A DNA stretch of 64,000 nt from Polytrichum commune (taxonomy: Eukaryota; Streptophyta; Polytrichopsida; Polytrichales; Polytrichaceae), in NCBI GenBank assembly GCA_950295325.1, contig OX485805.1, positions 36,195,501 to 36,259,500 of the forward strand. Direction: 5' to 3'. Under the pieces are notes generated by a model. That model was not told the origin of the DNA and did no database searches. It worked only from the letters and a program-made list of their open reading frames with translations. This document shows, piece after piece, positions 46,617 to 58,895 of the stretch (position 1 is the first letter of the stretch; every line of letters starts with the position of its first letter). The position numbers and the translations under genes were made by a program.

Positions 46617-49113
46617 CTAAACGTTTTTGAAAGCAAGATGCGCTTTGACAGGCCGATGGTCAGAAGTCTTCAAAGAGCTGATAGCATCATAACCCTGCAA
46701 CTCAACCTTGACGGTCTTCACCTTGTAGAGGATTCTGTCTGTCCAAGATGGTACTCTCTCCTGCACAATGGATAGAGTTCAGGAACCAGGAACACATGAT
46801 CACCTTCATCTGTGGACCTCTGAGTATTTCAAAATTTCTACAATATTCACTCTCAAGCACGTTATTTGGCATTTGAAGAGGGTGGGGAACATACCTTAGA
46901 GCTGGTGTCGTAGTCGTCTGTTCCAACATCATACTTGTATGTTGGTGGGAATAACAGTGGGCCTTCTTGAAAGCCTTTGAACACATGACCCTTTCGAAGT
47001 GCTCTAGACAACTGATCATTGGCCCACAACTGCCAAACAGAACACAAAGCATCTTTTATGAATCAGCACATATATGTACATGATTCGTTCAATAGACATA
47101 CGATATTATCCAATTCGAGGCTGACTTGGGTGAATTAACTAGATCGAATTTATGTACACAAACAACATAAATGACGTCAGGGGACAAATGTTTACCTCTT
47201 GCATTTTGCTCTTGATCATGCTTATTACTGAGCATCGTGGCAATTCAAGACGATAGTTGAGGTCTCCAAGCCAGACTACCATGTCAGAATCTTCAACAAG
47301 GTTGGATGCCACCCCCAGAACTTTCCTGTCTATCTCATCTGCTACTGCTGTCGGTTGCACACAAGACCATGTTGAAGTTGACCTTGCAAATACATTGCGA
47401 CATATGCGTGAATACTGCGCATTACGCGTCTCCAAGTTGCATTCATGAGCTGCATACAGAAGTATAGATGTTAACACATCATGCAATATTCCCACATTCG
47501 TACAATAAGATTCATGCATCCTCCTGCAAAATCTGCACAACTCAAATATGGTGGAATATCATACAACAGATGAAGGATATCATGTGGAACAGCTCCAGTT
47601 AGGAGAAAACTCACGAGCTAAGTGACAAGTGATGAAGAGCAACGACTTCTCTTTGAAACGCAACCTGACTGCTGCAGCGCCCTTCTGAGCACCCATATAA
47701 CCACTGAAGGGTTTTTCCCAGATTCTATCCACCTTGGCACCTAAATCCAACAAGCACTCACCATCAGATTTAGGGCTCAATTTTAACCAATGAGAAAACC
47801 AGAAAACATGTCAAGGATCGAATCATTTTGATTCAAATATAGGATGCTATTGATGTACATAACTGAAGATGAAACCCTTTCATATGAGGGAGCAAACATA
47901 CACGTCAAGTGGGTAAATTATCTTGCTGTGACAACATACCTGAAATGAAGGGTTTGAGAGACCTTTTAGCAAATATGAAGAGTTGGAGCGACATCAACAC
48001 AGCCGACTCAATCAAACTGCATCATCAGGACCGCAACTAACTGTCAGCAAGCTGCTTTCATGCTTTTACAAAACGTTCCATTGAGGGATACAAAAGACGT
48101 AAATTTACAATCTGGTCTCGCATTTCTAACATTTCAGTAAATTGTCTATGAGGCATACTTGACGAGAACACCAAATTCACATGCAGTGCACTGCACAAAC
48201 CATATTGAAAATACCAGAGTTGTAGGCAAGAATTGCAAAAGGTTGGGTTTATGAAGGAAAGAGAGGTCGCACCAATATTTAACCCCCAAAATCTCAGAGA
48301 GAGAACTCTTGAAATCAACGTTAGGTGCTTCTTGAAGACCAACAATGAAGAAATCATGGTCCCCAGATACATCAAGGAGATCGGCGAAGTTGCTGCCAGG
48401 TACCTGCAAGAAAGAACAAAAACAGAAGATCACGTATGAGCGGATGGTAATGAAATACCACAGGAATTCTCCCGCATTCATTTCGTTCGCGTGTGTTTCC
48501 TTCACATTTGAATGCTCTTCAATATAGCAGCGGCTGACTGCCATTACAATTAAATATAGATATGGTAGTGCAGGGTCTGGACATTTCAAAGTTGACCTGT
48601 TTCTAGAGTAAATTCATCCTCACACAAGTATTCTAGGTACTCTCTAGGTTTCCTCACCTTGCCATTCATGTTCCACGTGACAACGTATATGTTGAGATCA
48701 GTAAAAGAACTTCGAATGCCCTCTCGAGATTTGTCCTTCACAGAACTAACACCCTTAACTCGAGGGGTTTTAGTTTCCTTCGACTCTCCAGCAACAAATT
48801 CTGGTTGTTGTTCAGGAGCAACTGCAGCAGCCTTCGTTACTTTCTTTTCACCTCCAATCTTTTCTACAAGCTTCTGTTCGATCACTTTCAAGTCCGCTGG
48901 TAACGGGAAACCAGGATCAAAAATAGTGTTGTAGAGGGTCTTGTGGCAGTAAAAAGCGGCGTTTGTTGCTGAAGCATTTTTGCTAAAGGCCAAGAGGTTG
49001 CTGTTCTCGCAATCTAACAAACTCAGAACTACCTTCTGGCCATACTTCGCAATCCATGTGTTTCGATCGTGGGGATAAACGCAACCTTCTATTCCTCCGA
49101 CGTCGTTTCCCAT
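46617..49113 (-). CDS. Inositol polyphosphate 5-phosphatase (type II, IP5P11-like), 440 aa
   Basis: The enzyme removes the 5-phosphate from phosphoinositides or inositol phosphates and acts in membrane signalling. Exons on the minus strand: 49113-48658, 48403-48273, 48016-47940, 47740-47615, 47449-47196, 47029-46895 and 46760-46617. All junctions are GT..AG and they give 440 codons plus TAG. Catalytic motifs are TWNMNG (146-151), GLQE (174-177), CHLAPHE (260-266), WLGDLNYR (323-330), PPTYK (376-380), PSWTDRIL (397-404, T where C is usual) and SDHRPV (426-431). Residues 1-138 are an unrecognised N-terminal region, low in complexity from about 85 onward. No C2 or LRR region is seen. The ATG at 49113 is the first in frame after an in-frame stop. 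The leader holds short upstream ATGs near 49270 and 49197. Placement with the short plant IP5P11 group is inference. Confidence 0.9.
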
Positions 49114-50480
49114 TTTTATCTGATACTTTACAAGAGGCCGGTGTACGCAAACTTCATGTGCCACTCTTGGTATCTCACCACGATTTTATCTACCATGGTA
49201 GCTTGTTTGATTGTGATCTTCCGGTACTCTTAGAAATGTCTCTCGTCCTCCTGAGGACAACCTGCGACATCCCTGAAACAACGAGATAATATCTTCAGTA
49301 ACAAATTCAGACTAATTCAACAACGCCCGTGTAATGTGAGTCCTAGAGAGCGCAATTCTGGACCAACGCAAAGTCCACGGGAGACAAGGAGTGGACATTG
49401 GAGGTCACTGATCAGAAATCCAAGAATTTTGGACTGAAGACCGAGAGAATCGGCGACCTATCATGTGATCCTGATCAGTAACCTATCATTGCAGGCAATT
49501 TGGTAAGGATGTGTAGGCCAAGAGTATTATGTGTGACAATGCAGTTGACTGCTGGTTCTTTTGCGTAAACAACTTAAAAATCCATGTAGATATTGCATGA
49601 AATTTTCTGCAAAGTGTAACTGATGCACAGAGAAACTACTTCAGGTGCTTCTGAAGTATTTATAGTTCATCGAGATTAGACCTCCATTTTCATTACATAG
49701 AGAGCACTCGAGGTGCATGACTTGTACAATCAAGCTGTTGAGAATTTTCAATGGTACCTCTCCAGGAGGAAAGCAACACCGCGACGAAACTGTAAGCAAA
49801 CTACTACACGACCTTGATTGCCTCTCGGAGACTCTACACTTCAGCTCTTCAAGTACAGACCATGTCCAACCCGCGTTAAAGAAAACAACTACCAGCCTAA
49901 AAAGGCAGAAAATCACACCCGACAAAAAAAATACAGACACTCCACTTGCAAAAGATTTCAAAGCAAGAACGGACCGAGGCCAGTCCAGGTACAAGAATCG
50001 AACTCTCTCACTTAGGCGTCGCAAGAAAGCACAGAGACGCGAGAACCGAACAGTTCGCCACAACAAACAACGACAAGAAAATTCAAAAATCGGAAGTCGG
50101 CAAGAAACGCGCGCAATTGACACCTACTAAAGCCACGGCAAAGAAGCTACTCTTGTAAACGACAGATAATAGGAGGATGCATTATAGAGACTCACAACTC
50201 CCGGGATCCACAGCAGGCTGGCCATTGTTTGTCGCAGGGAGGCAGAGGAGGCGCGAGAATGCAACAACCATCGGTTAGCGAAGAAGCAGCCCCCGCCTGC
50301 GAAGAGTTTGAAGTGCAAACCGAAGACCGAGAGATTCGGCGACGTAAAGTGCATCCGAAAGAGATGGAGGTTGAGGTGAACGGAATTAAAGAGCGAGGGG
50401 AGCGGGAGGAGATTGCAGTAGAATGCGGCGACAGACAAAGGATGAACGCGAGAAGAGAAGAGCCCGGGGGTTTTTAAGTT
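49114..50480 (-). promoter_or_regulatory. 5' leader, probable leader intron and promoter of the 5-phosphatase gene
   Basis: On the minus strand an acceptor-like TTGTTTCAG ends near 49275. GC-rich purine/pyrimidine-biased sequence extends to about 50480, and candidate GTGAGT donors lie near 50195. An upstream ATG near 50228 opens a short peptide that cannot be joined in frame to the enzyme with the splice sites I see. I therefore treat this span as an untranslated leader with an intron. The 137- and 160-codon ORFs inside are on opposite strands of biased sequence and look non-coding. Confidence 0.45.
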
Positions 50481-50498
50481 AGTGCCTCAGCAGCTGGT

Positions 50499-50708
50499 GC
50501 ACCCGTGGGGCCACCTCCATCGCCATTGCTGCCATAGCTCCTTTCTTCCCTCCAACACCTTCTCGTTTTTCCCTCCTGTCGAGACAACGATCATCAACCC
50601 CTTTTCGTAGCCTCTACCACTCTAAATCTTCCCTCCCGCGTACATTTGAGATCGAAAGTGGTAGATCTGGGAAGGACCCCGATGGTGCACCCGTGGGGGC
50701 CACCTCGC
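50499..50708. repeat. Direct repeat of GGTGCACCCGTGGGG flanking the first R9 unit
   Basis: GGTGCACCCGTGGGG-CCACCTC occurs at about 50497 and again, with one extra G, at about 50681. Both are followed by a CATCGCC/TCGCTGCCAT segment and CTCCAACACCTTCT. This is a segmental duplication of about 184 bp at the upstream side of the 5-phosphatase promoter. Confidence 0.65.
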
Positions 50709-52100
50709 TGCCATAATAGGCTCCCCTCCAACACCTTCTTTCCCCTCCGCAGTCGGTTTTTGGAGCCGTCTTGCTGACGTGTCGCCTTCTTAGTGGTTCG
50801 TCTGGACAAACATCTTACGTCATATTTAATCACCCCTTTGCTAACCCTTTGTACTAGTGTAGACTGTTTATGGTATTTAGTATCACATGCACTATTTGCA
50901 AAGGGCCTAATCTAGATTGCCTAGAGGTCTCTCAATGCCACATTCACTAATTTATCAATATTTGTCAACATAGGTCTTTTTTTAAGTGAAAATATATTTG
51001 CATTATGACATTCAGCACAACACATTGGGGTATTGGAGATGATAGTTTTGTTGTTTAGTATGCAAGGGGAAGATGTTATTGAGCACATTAGTGGCAAGTG
51101 TCATATGTTTACATTTTATTATACAAGAGGAAGATACTTTTGAGCATACGAATGTCAAGTGTCATTTGCATGCATTTTTAGTCAACTTGTAGACTTGTCA
51201 TGTAACATAGGCGTACATCTTGAATAACACTAATGATCATACTCACGCCAAGATAGTTGTAAACGCACTTGAAGGCCAAGTGTCATGAGGCGACACTAAT
51301 GATGAAGTTGTTGGTCATGAGTGTAACCTAGCATACGCCTCGAAATAGGGCAGGTGACACCTATTATGCACGTGACATTTAATACCATAAACGGTGCAAA
51401 CATCGTGTGAGCAAAAGGTTTTGAGAACCGACTACGTCCAGTAATCAATGTTTGGAGACCAATTACCGGTTGTAATGAGGGATTCGTTTCCTGCCTCGTT
51501 GCGACATGGCTTGTTAAGGAACCAATCCCCCATTATAGCCGGTCATTACAAATCGCCCCCCAAACATTGATTACCTCATACATGAAGACGATGATCATCA
51601 CCCCCTTTTCATAGATTCTACCACACTCGATAAACACATCGCAAACATATGAGATATCAAGTGGTAGATATGGATAGGACCCGAGGTTCCACCTATGAGC
51701 AGCCACCTCCAACATATAGAGGGAATTTATCGTACACAAACATATCTCTCATTCATCCAACATAAAGACTTGACCCCTTACATGTTTGTTGTCGATTCAT
51801 CTCAAATGACCTCGAGTAAAGTAATTCAAGATGTTTAGAGCTAATTCTAATGTCAAATCAACTGGAAAAAGATAACCTCCGAGTTGCATACTATTTCAAT
51901 GCTTTTGTGTTGAATGAATGAGAAGTATGCTCGTATACGAGAATTCCTTCTCTTCACCTCCACCACCTTCATTTTCCTCCCGTTAAGGCAGCAATCATCC
52001 GAGCCCCCTTTTCCTAGGCTCTATTACACTCAATCGAAAAACTACATTTGAGATCAAAAGTGGTAGATATGGGTAGGACCTGAGGTTGAACCATAAAGGG
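50587..52100. repeat. R9: three diverged copies of a roughly 110-bp repeat
   Basis: Copies near 50587-50690, 51590-51715 and 51985-52100 share CGATCATCA-CCCCTTTTC, a TCTACCAC or TCTATTACAC segment, ACATTTGAGATC or ACATATGAGATATC, then AAGTGGTAGATATGG-AGGACC. The second and third copies flank the R3 element at 51721. Intervening sequence (50710-51590) contains no recognised gene. Confidence 0.65.
51721..51947 (+). mobile_element. R3 terminal-inverted-repeat element, copy 3
   Basis: Left end GGGAATTTATCGTACAC and right end CGTATACGAGAATTCC are imperfect inverted repeats. It contains the shared TTTGTTGTCGATTCATCTC and ATGACCTCGAG internal segment. Length about 227 bp. Confidence 0.75.
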
Positions 52101-53289
52101 AGACGCCAGCAGAGCCTTGTTGTTTGTTCATCCATCCGAATACGATCTGTTCTAACTGTCATTGAGATATTGAAAAACATCCGTCCGTTGATTGGTATAC
52201 ATCCAAACATTATTCATCCATCATCCTCCGACAACTTCCCTTCTCCTTGCTCTTTCTTGTCACGTGACACAGCCGGCAATCATCATCTTTCGCTAGATAC
52301 AGTACACTGGGATTTCGTTTCCCACCACCTACCATGAGGAGGGGGCTTTGGCTTTAAATATCAATATTAAACTATATAATTGAATTATTGTTTTAAAATA
52401 ATATATATTTTTATTCACAATAATTGTAGGAAAAATTTACTACATTGGGTATTCAAACATACTTTAGCATTTCTAGTTTTAAATATATAACATATTGGGT
52501 TTTTTTAATGAGAAAGTGAAAAATAATAATAATCTTGGTAAACTTTATCATGTAAAGTCATAATAGGATGTGCCACAGTAATAGGTGTGAAAGGTGTACC
52601 CATATGTGATTCGTTTGTAAAGAATGAAATCTCTAGCAAGAAGTTTAACACCGTATGATTACAAATATTATGTGACACTAAATACCACATATGTATAATG
52701 AGAAAATATATCCTAAACACCGAATTGAAAAATATCAACTTATATCTAACAAAATGACTCGATAGTTTGCTTGAGCCTGTCTACAAGGGAAACAAATAGT
52801 GGAGGCACACCAAGTACGCTTGCAAGTGTAACGCACACAAAAAGCCTACAAGTTTCAAGCCTTGGGCGCCACGACCCACCCCCGGAAATGCAAGCAAAGG
52901 GCACATGCCTATGTGCAAAGGAGTGGCACCTCACGTCACTTGTGAGGTCACGTAGTCTTATACCCTCCACCAATATTGAATGAAGTTGGCCCAACCTCCA
53001 TTCCGTGCTCGTAAAGAAAACAATCCCCCTTTCTTGGCAATTACTTCCTAGTTTGTGACACATGGCGATACGATCCTCAATCACTAGTTCGAGAATGAAC
53101 AATTTGTGAGTTGACGAGGGCACGATGTGTACAAGAGGAGGTTGGGTTCTATGCTTTAATCTCCTTCGTATAAGGCGTGTGTGGGTGTGATTTGATGGTT
53201 TTTCTTCTTCTCGTTCTCCATCTTTTAGTGGTTGTATATATGTCAAATTCGTGTTGCGTTAGCACATCTATGATGAAACATGAACAAAA
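52101..53289. other. Intergenic DNA without a recognised gene
   Basis: A 166-codon minus-strand ORF at 52746-53246 shows no recognised domain and has no credible promoter. I do not call it a gene. Confidence 0.45.
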
Positions 53290-53500
53290 ATCTGATTGAA
53301 AATCGGACTTCCTCTTATTTTGTTATGGTTATTGAAGGTGCACAATTGTTGATTCTTTGACTAAAGCATGGGTCCTCTCAATTGAAGTTGTATAGATTTT
53401 GAAAACGTAGTCCAATCTCTTTTGAACATGTGTCTTTATGGTGTTTTCTTCTTTGATCCTCACCTAACCACACACACCAATCAAATATAGGTGTTTGATC
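53290..53500 (-). mobile_element. R5 dispersed element, inverted partial copy
   Basis: Reverse complement carries TTTGATTGGTGTGTGTGG, AAGACACATGTTCAAAAG, GATTGGACTACG and AGGTCC-type segments in the R5 order. Confidence 0.55.
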
Positions 53501-54540
53501 AAGAAACATAATCATATAACATTTACATGACTTAGGAGGAAGCCCAGTTGTTGTGTATCAACACTCATAAACATTTATGTAATTGAAATTGTTTCTCCTA
53601 AATGTGGGTTCACATTTACCGTTGGTGACACTACACTGCACTTTACGATTAGAATTGAGCAAGACAATTAGACTCGGCGACACTAAATAGCATATATTTA
53701 GTGTAGTTGGCACCAAGTGTGGAAAAAACCCAACTTTTTCTCCAGCCGATGCATTGGGTTTTTGGTTTCAATGCAAAAAAAACATGATTGGTTTTATTCC
53801 AACACTTGGCAATTGACAATCGACACCACCATTGGTGGACATTGGGCCCTTTGCCCTATAATCTCAACTTATCTGCAATAAAACTTAATAAAACCATATT
53901 TTGTTGGACCTCAGATGATTGGGTTTTTTTAAAAAAACTATGAAAACCCCAACTGTAAAAAAACCGCATGGTGCCCACCTTGGTTGACACATACAAACCC
54001 TACCCCACCAGATTCCCTCCACGGTTGGGCATGTTTGTCCTCATTCACACTAGAATCTGGTGGGCAAGCCGGCCTATGTGGCAACCCAAGCTGAAAGCCC
54101 CAGATAAAAGGCGAGGGAAACTTGTTGAAAATTTGAAAAGTTTACAAAGCATCCCGGTTTAGATAAAAACTCCCAAACCCATGCTCATACGGCAGTGGGA
54201 ATATTTGGGACGAGGCAAAATTTCAAAATGCCTCTAACTAATCGAGGTCTTAATTTGAAAAACTACCTAATTTTATTCACAATTAGCTCATCATTTTATG
54301 AATGGGAAGTGCTTTTCGGTCCATGTGGCAGTCTCGTTTTGGGCAGGCAGACTCGGTCAGCACCTCTCGTTATACGAAAGTTTGAAATTTAAAACCCGAT
54401 GATGACGTGGCACTGGTGGGCAGCTATTTGGGGCCGGGCAGCATCTTAATCATCAAGGCAAACATTCAAAAACTAACAACACAACATAGCAGCATAGCAG
54501 CATAAGTTACGGGTAGTATTATTAGTGGTCGTTGACTGGA
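53501..54540. other. Intergenic DNA without a recognised gene
   Basis: Includes short inverted pieces (GGTGCCCACC near 53970 and GGTGGGCA near 54415, about 440 bp apart) that could bound another eroded element. No coding region recognised. Confidence 0.4.
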
Positions 54541-54727
54541 CACGTGTCGTAATCTGGGTGGGTGGATGCCACTTGGTCACATTTTAAGGTAGATTGGTCC
54601 CTGGGACCCCGAGCTTATAAATCTAGGTCAATCATTTATGCCATAGAGTACCCTAGTCTCATAGAAATAGAAATAGCGTAGGGTTTTTTTTATTTTCAAA
54701 GGATAATGGAGTTGCCTAGGCTATGTT
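54541..54727 (+). promoter_or_regulatory. Promoter-like segment (G-box, TATA box, ATG) ending at an R2 element
   Basis: CACGTG is at 54541-54546, TATAAAT at 54616-54622 and an ATG at 54706. The short frame from that ATG runs straight into the terminus of the R2 copy at 54728 and hits a stop there. It may be the 5' end of a gene cut by the insertion, but nothing recognisable resumes after the element. Confidence 0.3.
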
Positions 54728-55231
54728 AGGGCCCACCTCACAGACAAGACTGAGAGCCCGTGACCATTGCGCTTCAAGCACTCTCATTGGTGGGTAAAGG
54801 CGGAGCCGGTCCAAGTTCACTTCACACTATGCTTGAGGGACCAATGGAGTATGTGAATGCAAGATGGATGTAAAGTCTACGTGGATTCCTACATGGCATC
54901 AGATGGATCATGTTTCATGGTCACTCTGACTAATTTCAAAAACCACCTCTTGGAGGTAGGTCTAACACAAAGCTGGGAGACCGTGGTAGTCCGAATGCTC
55001 ACAACCGTTGATTTATTCTATTTTATCATGTGTGAGGATCCGCATGAATAGAAACTCATTGAAATAGCAACTGGTTGAGGGTTTGGTCACACATGACTTC
55101 ACACTACACTTCAGGGTCTATAACCACACTACATGATTTTGGAGATGTCTTGGGAGGGCCTTTGGACACTTCCTTTTGGGCTCTCATAACTTCATGGTCA
55201 CGGCTCTTGACTCATGTGTGAAGTGGCCCTT
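54728..55231 (-). mobile_element. R2 element, inverted copy 2
   Basis: Reverse complement of the element at 837-1347, bounded by GGGCCCACCTCACAGAC and GTGTGAAGTGGCCCTTA. It matches internally through CAAGATGGATGTAAAG and GGATCATGTTTCATGG. The two R2 copies are the most widely separated matching pair in the window. Confidence 0.75.
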
Positions 55232-55589
55232 ATATGTATATATTGTAGTAGCATCATAGTGGTAGTGGACATTATTGTGAAATGGTTGTTCTTGTTGGTT
55301 TGGATGAGAACATCTACACTCAACAAGTGTCTTAAATGGTTACTTTGTTCCAACTACACGGATTATCGTAATTAGTGTATGTTACTATTCGGAGTTACAC
55401 AATGCTATAACTATGTAACAAGAATGTAACACTTTACCAAGAAAAGACATTTATGTTTTATGATGTCCGAACACCATATTGAACTTTCGTTAATAATAAT
55501 TGAACTCATGAATAGGACGTTACTGCACTGCATAACTGTGCATAGTAACACACACTAATTGGGATACTTAATTTAGTACAAGATGGTCA

Positions 55590-56278
55590 ACAAAGTCAAA
55601 GAGTCAAGGCCGTAGCCACTTTCCTCATAATTGTTTGGAGCTCATATGGATATCCTACTCATTACCAAGGTGAAGATTCTCATGCTCGTTAAATAGTTTC
55701 ATACTCCCCCCCCCTTGATTATGCATAGTAGTACTCAACCGTATCATGGCTAAGTTCAATTTCTACATGCAGACTTTGGCATGGGCCTCCACCGTCTTTA
55801 AGTTACCTTTATGGGAAGAAACTTAGATAAAATGAAGAAACTCATGGCGGTATGTATAGTGAATAGTGTTGATTTGAAATGTATGAATATCATACTATTG
55901 TGAATGGTGCCACTATTTCCAAGTGAATATTGATGCTATGAATAGGTTTCTAGTGAATATTGTGGGGTGAACAATGCATCAGATGAATAGTACCATGAAT
56001 ATAACTCCACCAAAATTTTCTAGTGTTTGCATGTGTGTATGAACATTAACCAAATATTGCTACTTAGTTGGGGGAGGGAATCTAATTATTTTATTCAAAG
56101 GTCTAGTGAACTTAACCCAAATGGATGAGTAATGTACAATGTTGACTATTGAGCTTAGAATGGTTATCACATTTTGAGCACGCAATTCAATCTCTTGTAA
56201 ACATTTGTCTTTGTAGTGTTTGTTCTTGGAGCCACACCGAAGCACATGTCACTCAAATACGAGTGTCCAATTAGGTTG
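55590..56278 (-). mobile_element. R6 element (inverted) interrupted by an R7 relative
   Basis: The two R6 parts are 55590-55735 (AATTGTTTGGAGCTCATATGG side) and about 56125-56278 (GGAGCCACACCGAAGC to GAGTGTCCAATTAGG side). Between them lies a copy related to R7 at about 55738-56080, recognised by GCATGGGCCTCCAC, GAAGAAACT, repeated GAATAGTG/GAATATTG and ATAACTCCACC. The exact insertion points are not clear here. Confidence 0.5.
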
Positions 56279-58579
56279 ACCCATGTTGGTTTATGGACAT
56301 TCCACACTATTTTGAATATTTATAAACATAGTAACAAAATGTATGACTTTTTAAAACCATGGTGGCTAATACATGGATGAATAATAAAATAAATAAAATA
56401 TTTTGTGAAATCATTTTTGTGATATGGTTTTGACCCTAAATAAATTGCATGAGTAAAGAGTCAGCATTTTCATGATGTCAATCTAATTGCACATATCAAT
56501 GAGAATGATAAAATGAATTATTTTTCTTTACTTTTTAAAAACAAGTCCAATGTGGCTTGGCTTGGTTCATCCACTTGGGATATGACACACTTCCAATTGC
56601 TTCACATGATGACATCTCCTTCAAATTTTGCTCTATTTTCACGAACAATCAATCCATTATGTAGAGCTTCTTGTGCTCTCTCCATATACACCAAAACCGC
56701 TCCTACTCTTAGACATTTGGATGCACTAAAGACCTAACAAATATCAACTTGCTCTTGGTGGCAAATTTTGAGGGTTTTTTTTTTCTCCTTGATTTTTAGG
56801 TTTAGGTATTGAAATTGGGCTCTTTAGATTCACATTCTCAAGAGTTGTCAGTCTAATTTTCCCACAGTTAGAATGAAAAAAATGTAAGTCGTTGAAGACC
56901 CATGTGTAACTGGGGTTGCACATCATCATCTTGCATGATGGTATGTATTGTGGACCTATAAAGTTGCCCATGATAAATCACACTATGAACATGACCATAT
57001 TATTTATTATGATTAGATTAATTATATTTACAATCCAGCTACGGAGTTGGTGATTATCATTTTATAAGAACATGATGAGAAACATACTATAGGGGGGGGG
57101 GATATCTATTATGAGGAAGAATCCTCCCTTTCCCCACCCTCCAAAATTTTCCACGTGGCATTTGTAATTTGGATGGTATTGGATTATATCTCAGGTTTGG
57201 GATTTGTGGCATCTCGTAAACTCATCCATTGTAGATGAAGGGGCCCTAGTTTAAATTGTTTTTTAAAAGTATAAATAAATAAAAATAAAAACTCCCCTAC
57301 AAGTTTGAGGGCCGGTTATTTCAATTCGACAACACTACACTAATTCAGGGTCTCTAACTCCATTTCCGGAGTCAAATTGCCTTAAAAAAGTCACTTAGAA
57401 GGTGCAATATAAATCACCACGTTTCCACCTTCACAATGGATGAGGTCACGTTAGAACCACAAACCCCTAGCATGTATCTCATGTGGAAACTACATGCCAA
57501 CACTTGTAAAAAGCGGAGTATTGATAAAGATCGTGTTTTTTTTAATTCCAATTTGAATGTCGATATGAAAATTAATAACATTAAAAGAGAACCAACGATC
57601 TAAAATGACCTAATTTTTGTGGTTGGCATGAAGCAGCCATCGGCTGTTGAAGTTTCGAACGTTGGTCCTAACGTCCCAATAAGTTAACGGGTCGGGTCTC
57701 GAGCCATCATGATGGTAAGACCAAGACCAAGACCAATAGATTATCATTGGAACCTTTGTCCCCACCCATGGACCCATTCTCCTCTTCGGCCCCTTTCCCC
57801 TTGTGTCCATCATTGAACTTGGAAGCTCAATGGCCAACTTTGGTGCCAAAGTTGTAGGAGCGGCTCAATGTTATTTTTGTATGTAATGTAGGATACGCTT
57901 TTACACCGCTATGTCTAAGTCCACTTTAGAACATGCTCGTTGGTTCTCCATACAACGCTCCGCTCTGTTTCGCAATGGAACCTGTGTTGGACCCATGTGT
58001 AAGGTCTAACAACTATTGTACTGATGGTGGGGTCCGGAGGGTTCTCCGAGGCCGGAATAGCTTGGGCATATTGCAGTCTAACTTTCAACTTCTCCATAAG
58101 AGATTCAACTATCAAAGCCTCACAATCTTTGACCAACTAAAATCTTGGCTTCAATTATTTCTATGTAAGGTCCTATGTATTGTGATATATTAGTTTCGAT
58201 CATGAGACCCACAGTTTATGAAGCTCATATAGAGTGAATGTGTGGGATATATAATGAGACTACTCCCCTCTAAATAATGTTGCCCGATTCAACACCCCTT
58301 TGTGTTAGCGTTTCGTGTACAATGTGTGATCATGCTCTTAGAGGCGAAAGTCTCAACCTCATGGGTCCTTATAGACGTGCTTATAGAAGAAGCAAGCATA
58401 GAAGGGGAAGGAAAAAAAAATACTAAATGATATATGGCGAGCTATAATGGCGAAGTCCCAAGTGCAAATCCTAAGAGCGTACCCAACATGGTTGGGCAAC
58501 GCCAATTGTACCATGGATATTAAAGGGGCCAAGTGGGGCCATTAGGTCGAGAAGGAGTCTAGCGGGGTTGTTAGATTGA
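56279..58579. other. Intergenic DNA without a recognised gene
   Basis: AT-rich with a run of about 10 G near 57093 and short chance ORFs. No family-level similarity or bounded repeat noticed. Confidence 0.5.
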
Positions 58580-58587
58580 AGGAGTGC

Positions 58588-58895
58588 CACTCAAACCTTT
58601 TGGCCCCGGGCTAAATCACATATGTGTTTGGCCGGGTCCGGGCCCCGCCCCTCCCACATCTCCTTCACTGTCCAGTCTTCATGCCTGCAACCAATGTGAC
58701 ATACCCTTGTCAAATTGGTTCCCAAAGAATATCTTTGTCAAATTGGTTCCCAAACAATTTGTCACATTGGTTCCCAATGGGGGAAGAGTTCCCACGTATG
58801 TGCGGGCAGGAAGACCGAGCAATGAAGGAGGCGTGGGAGGGGCGGGGCCCAACCAAACACATATGCGATTTAGCCCAGGGCAACTGTTTGAGGCC
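58588..58895. mobile_element. R10: about 305-bp element with long GC-rich inverted termini
   Basis: The left arm (CCCGGGCTAAATCACATATG, then GGGCCCCGCCCCTCCCAC) and right arm (GTGGGAGGGGCGGGGCCCAA, then CATATGCGATTTAGCCCAGG) pair over about 90-100 bp. The interior (58705-58780) holds three tandem TTGTCA-ATTGGTTCCCAA units. Strikingly GC-rich against its surroundings; non-coding. Confidence 0.75.

Noticed and set aside
49641-50130. 160- and 137-codon ORFs on opposite strands
   Set aside because: They occupy the same purine/pyrimidine-biased segment inside the probable 5-phosphatase leader intron. The peptides are low-complexity.
52746-53246. 166-codon minus-strand ORF
   Set aside because: No domain or supporting context; stop-free by chance is plausible at this length in 64 kb.
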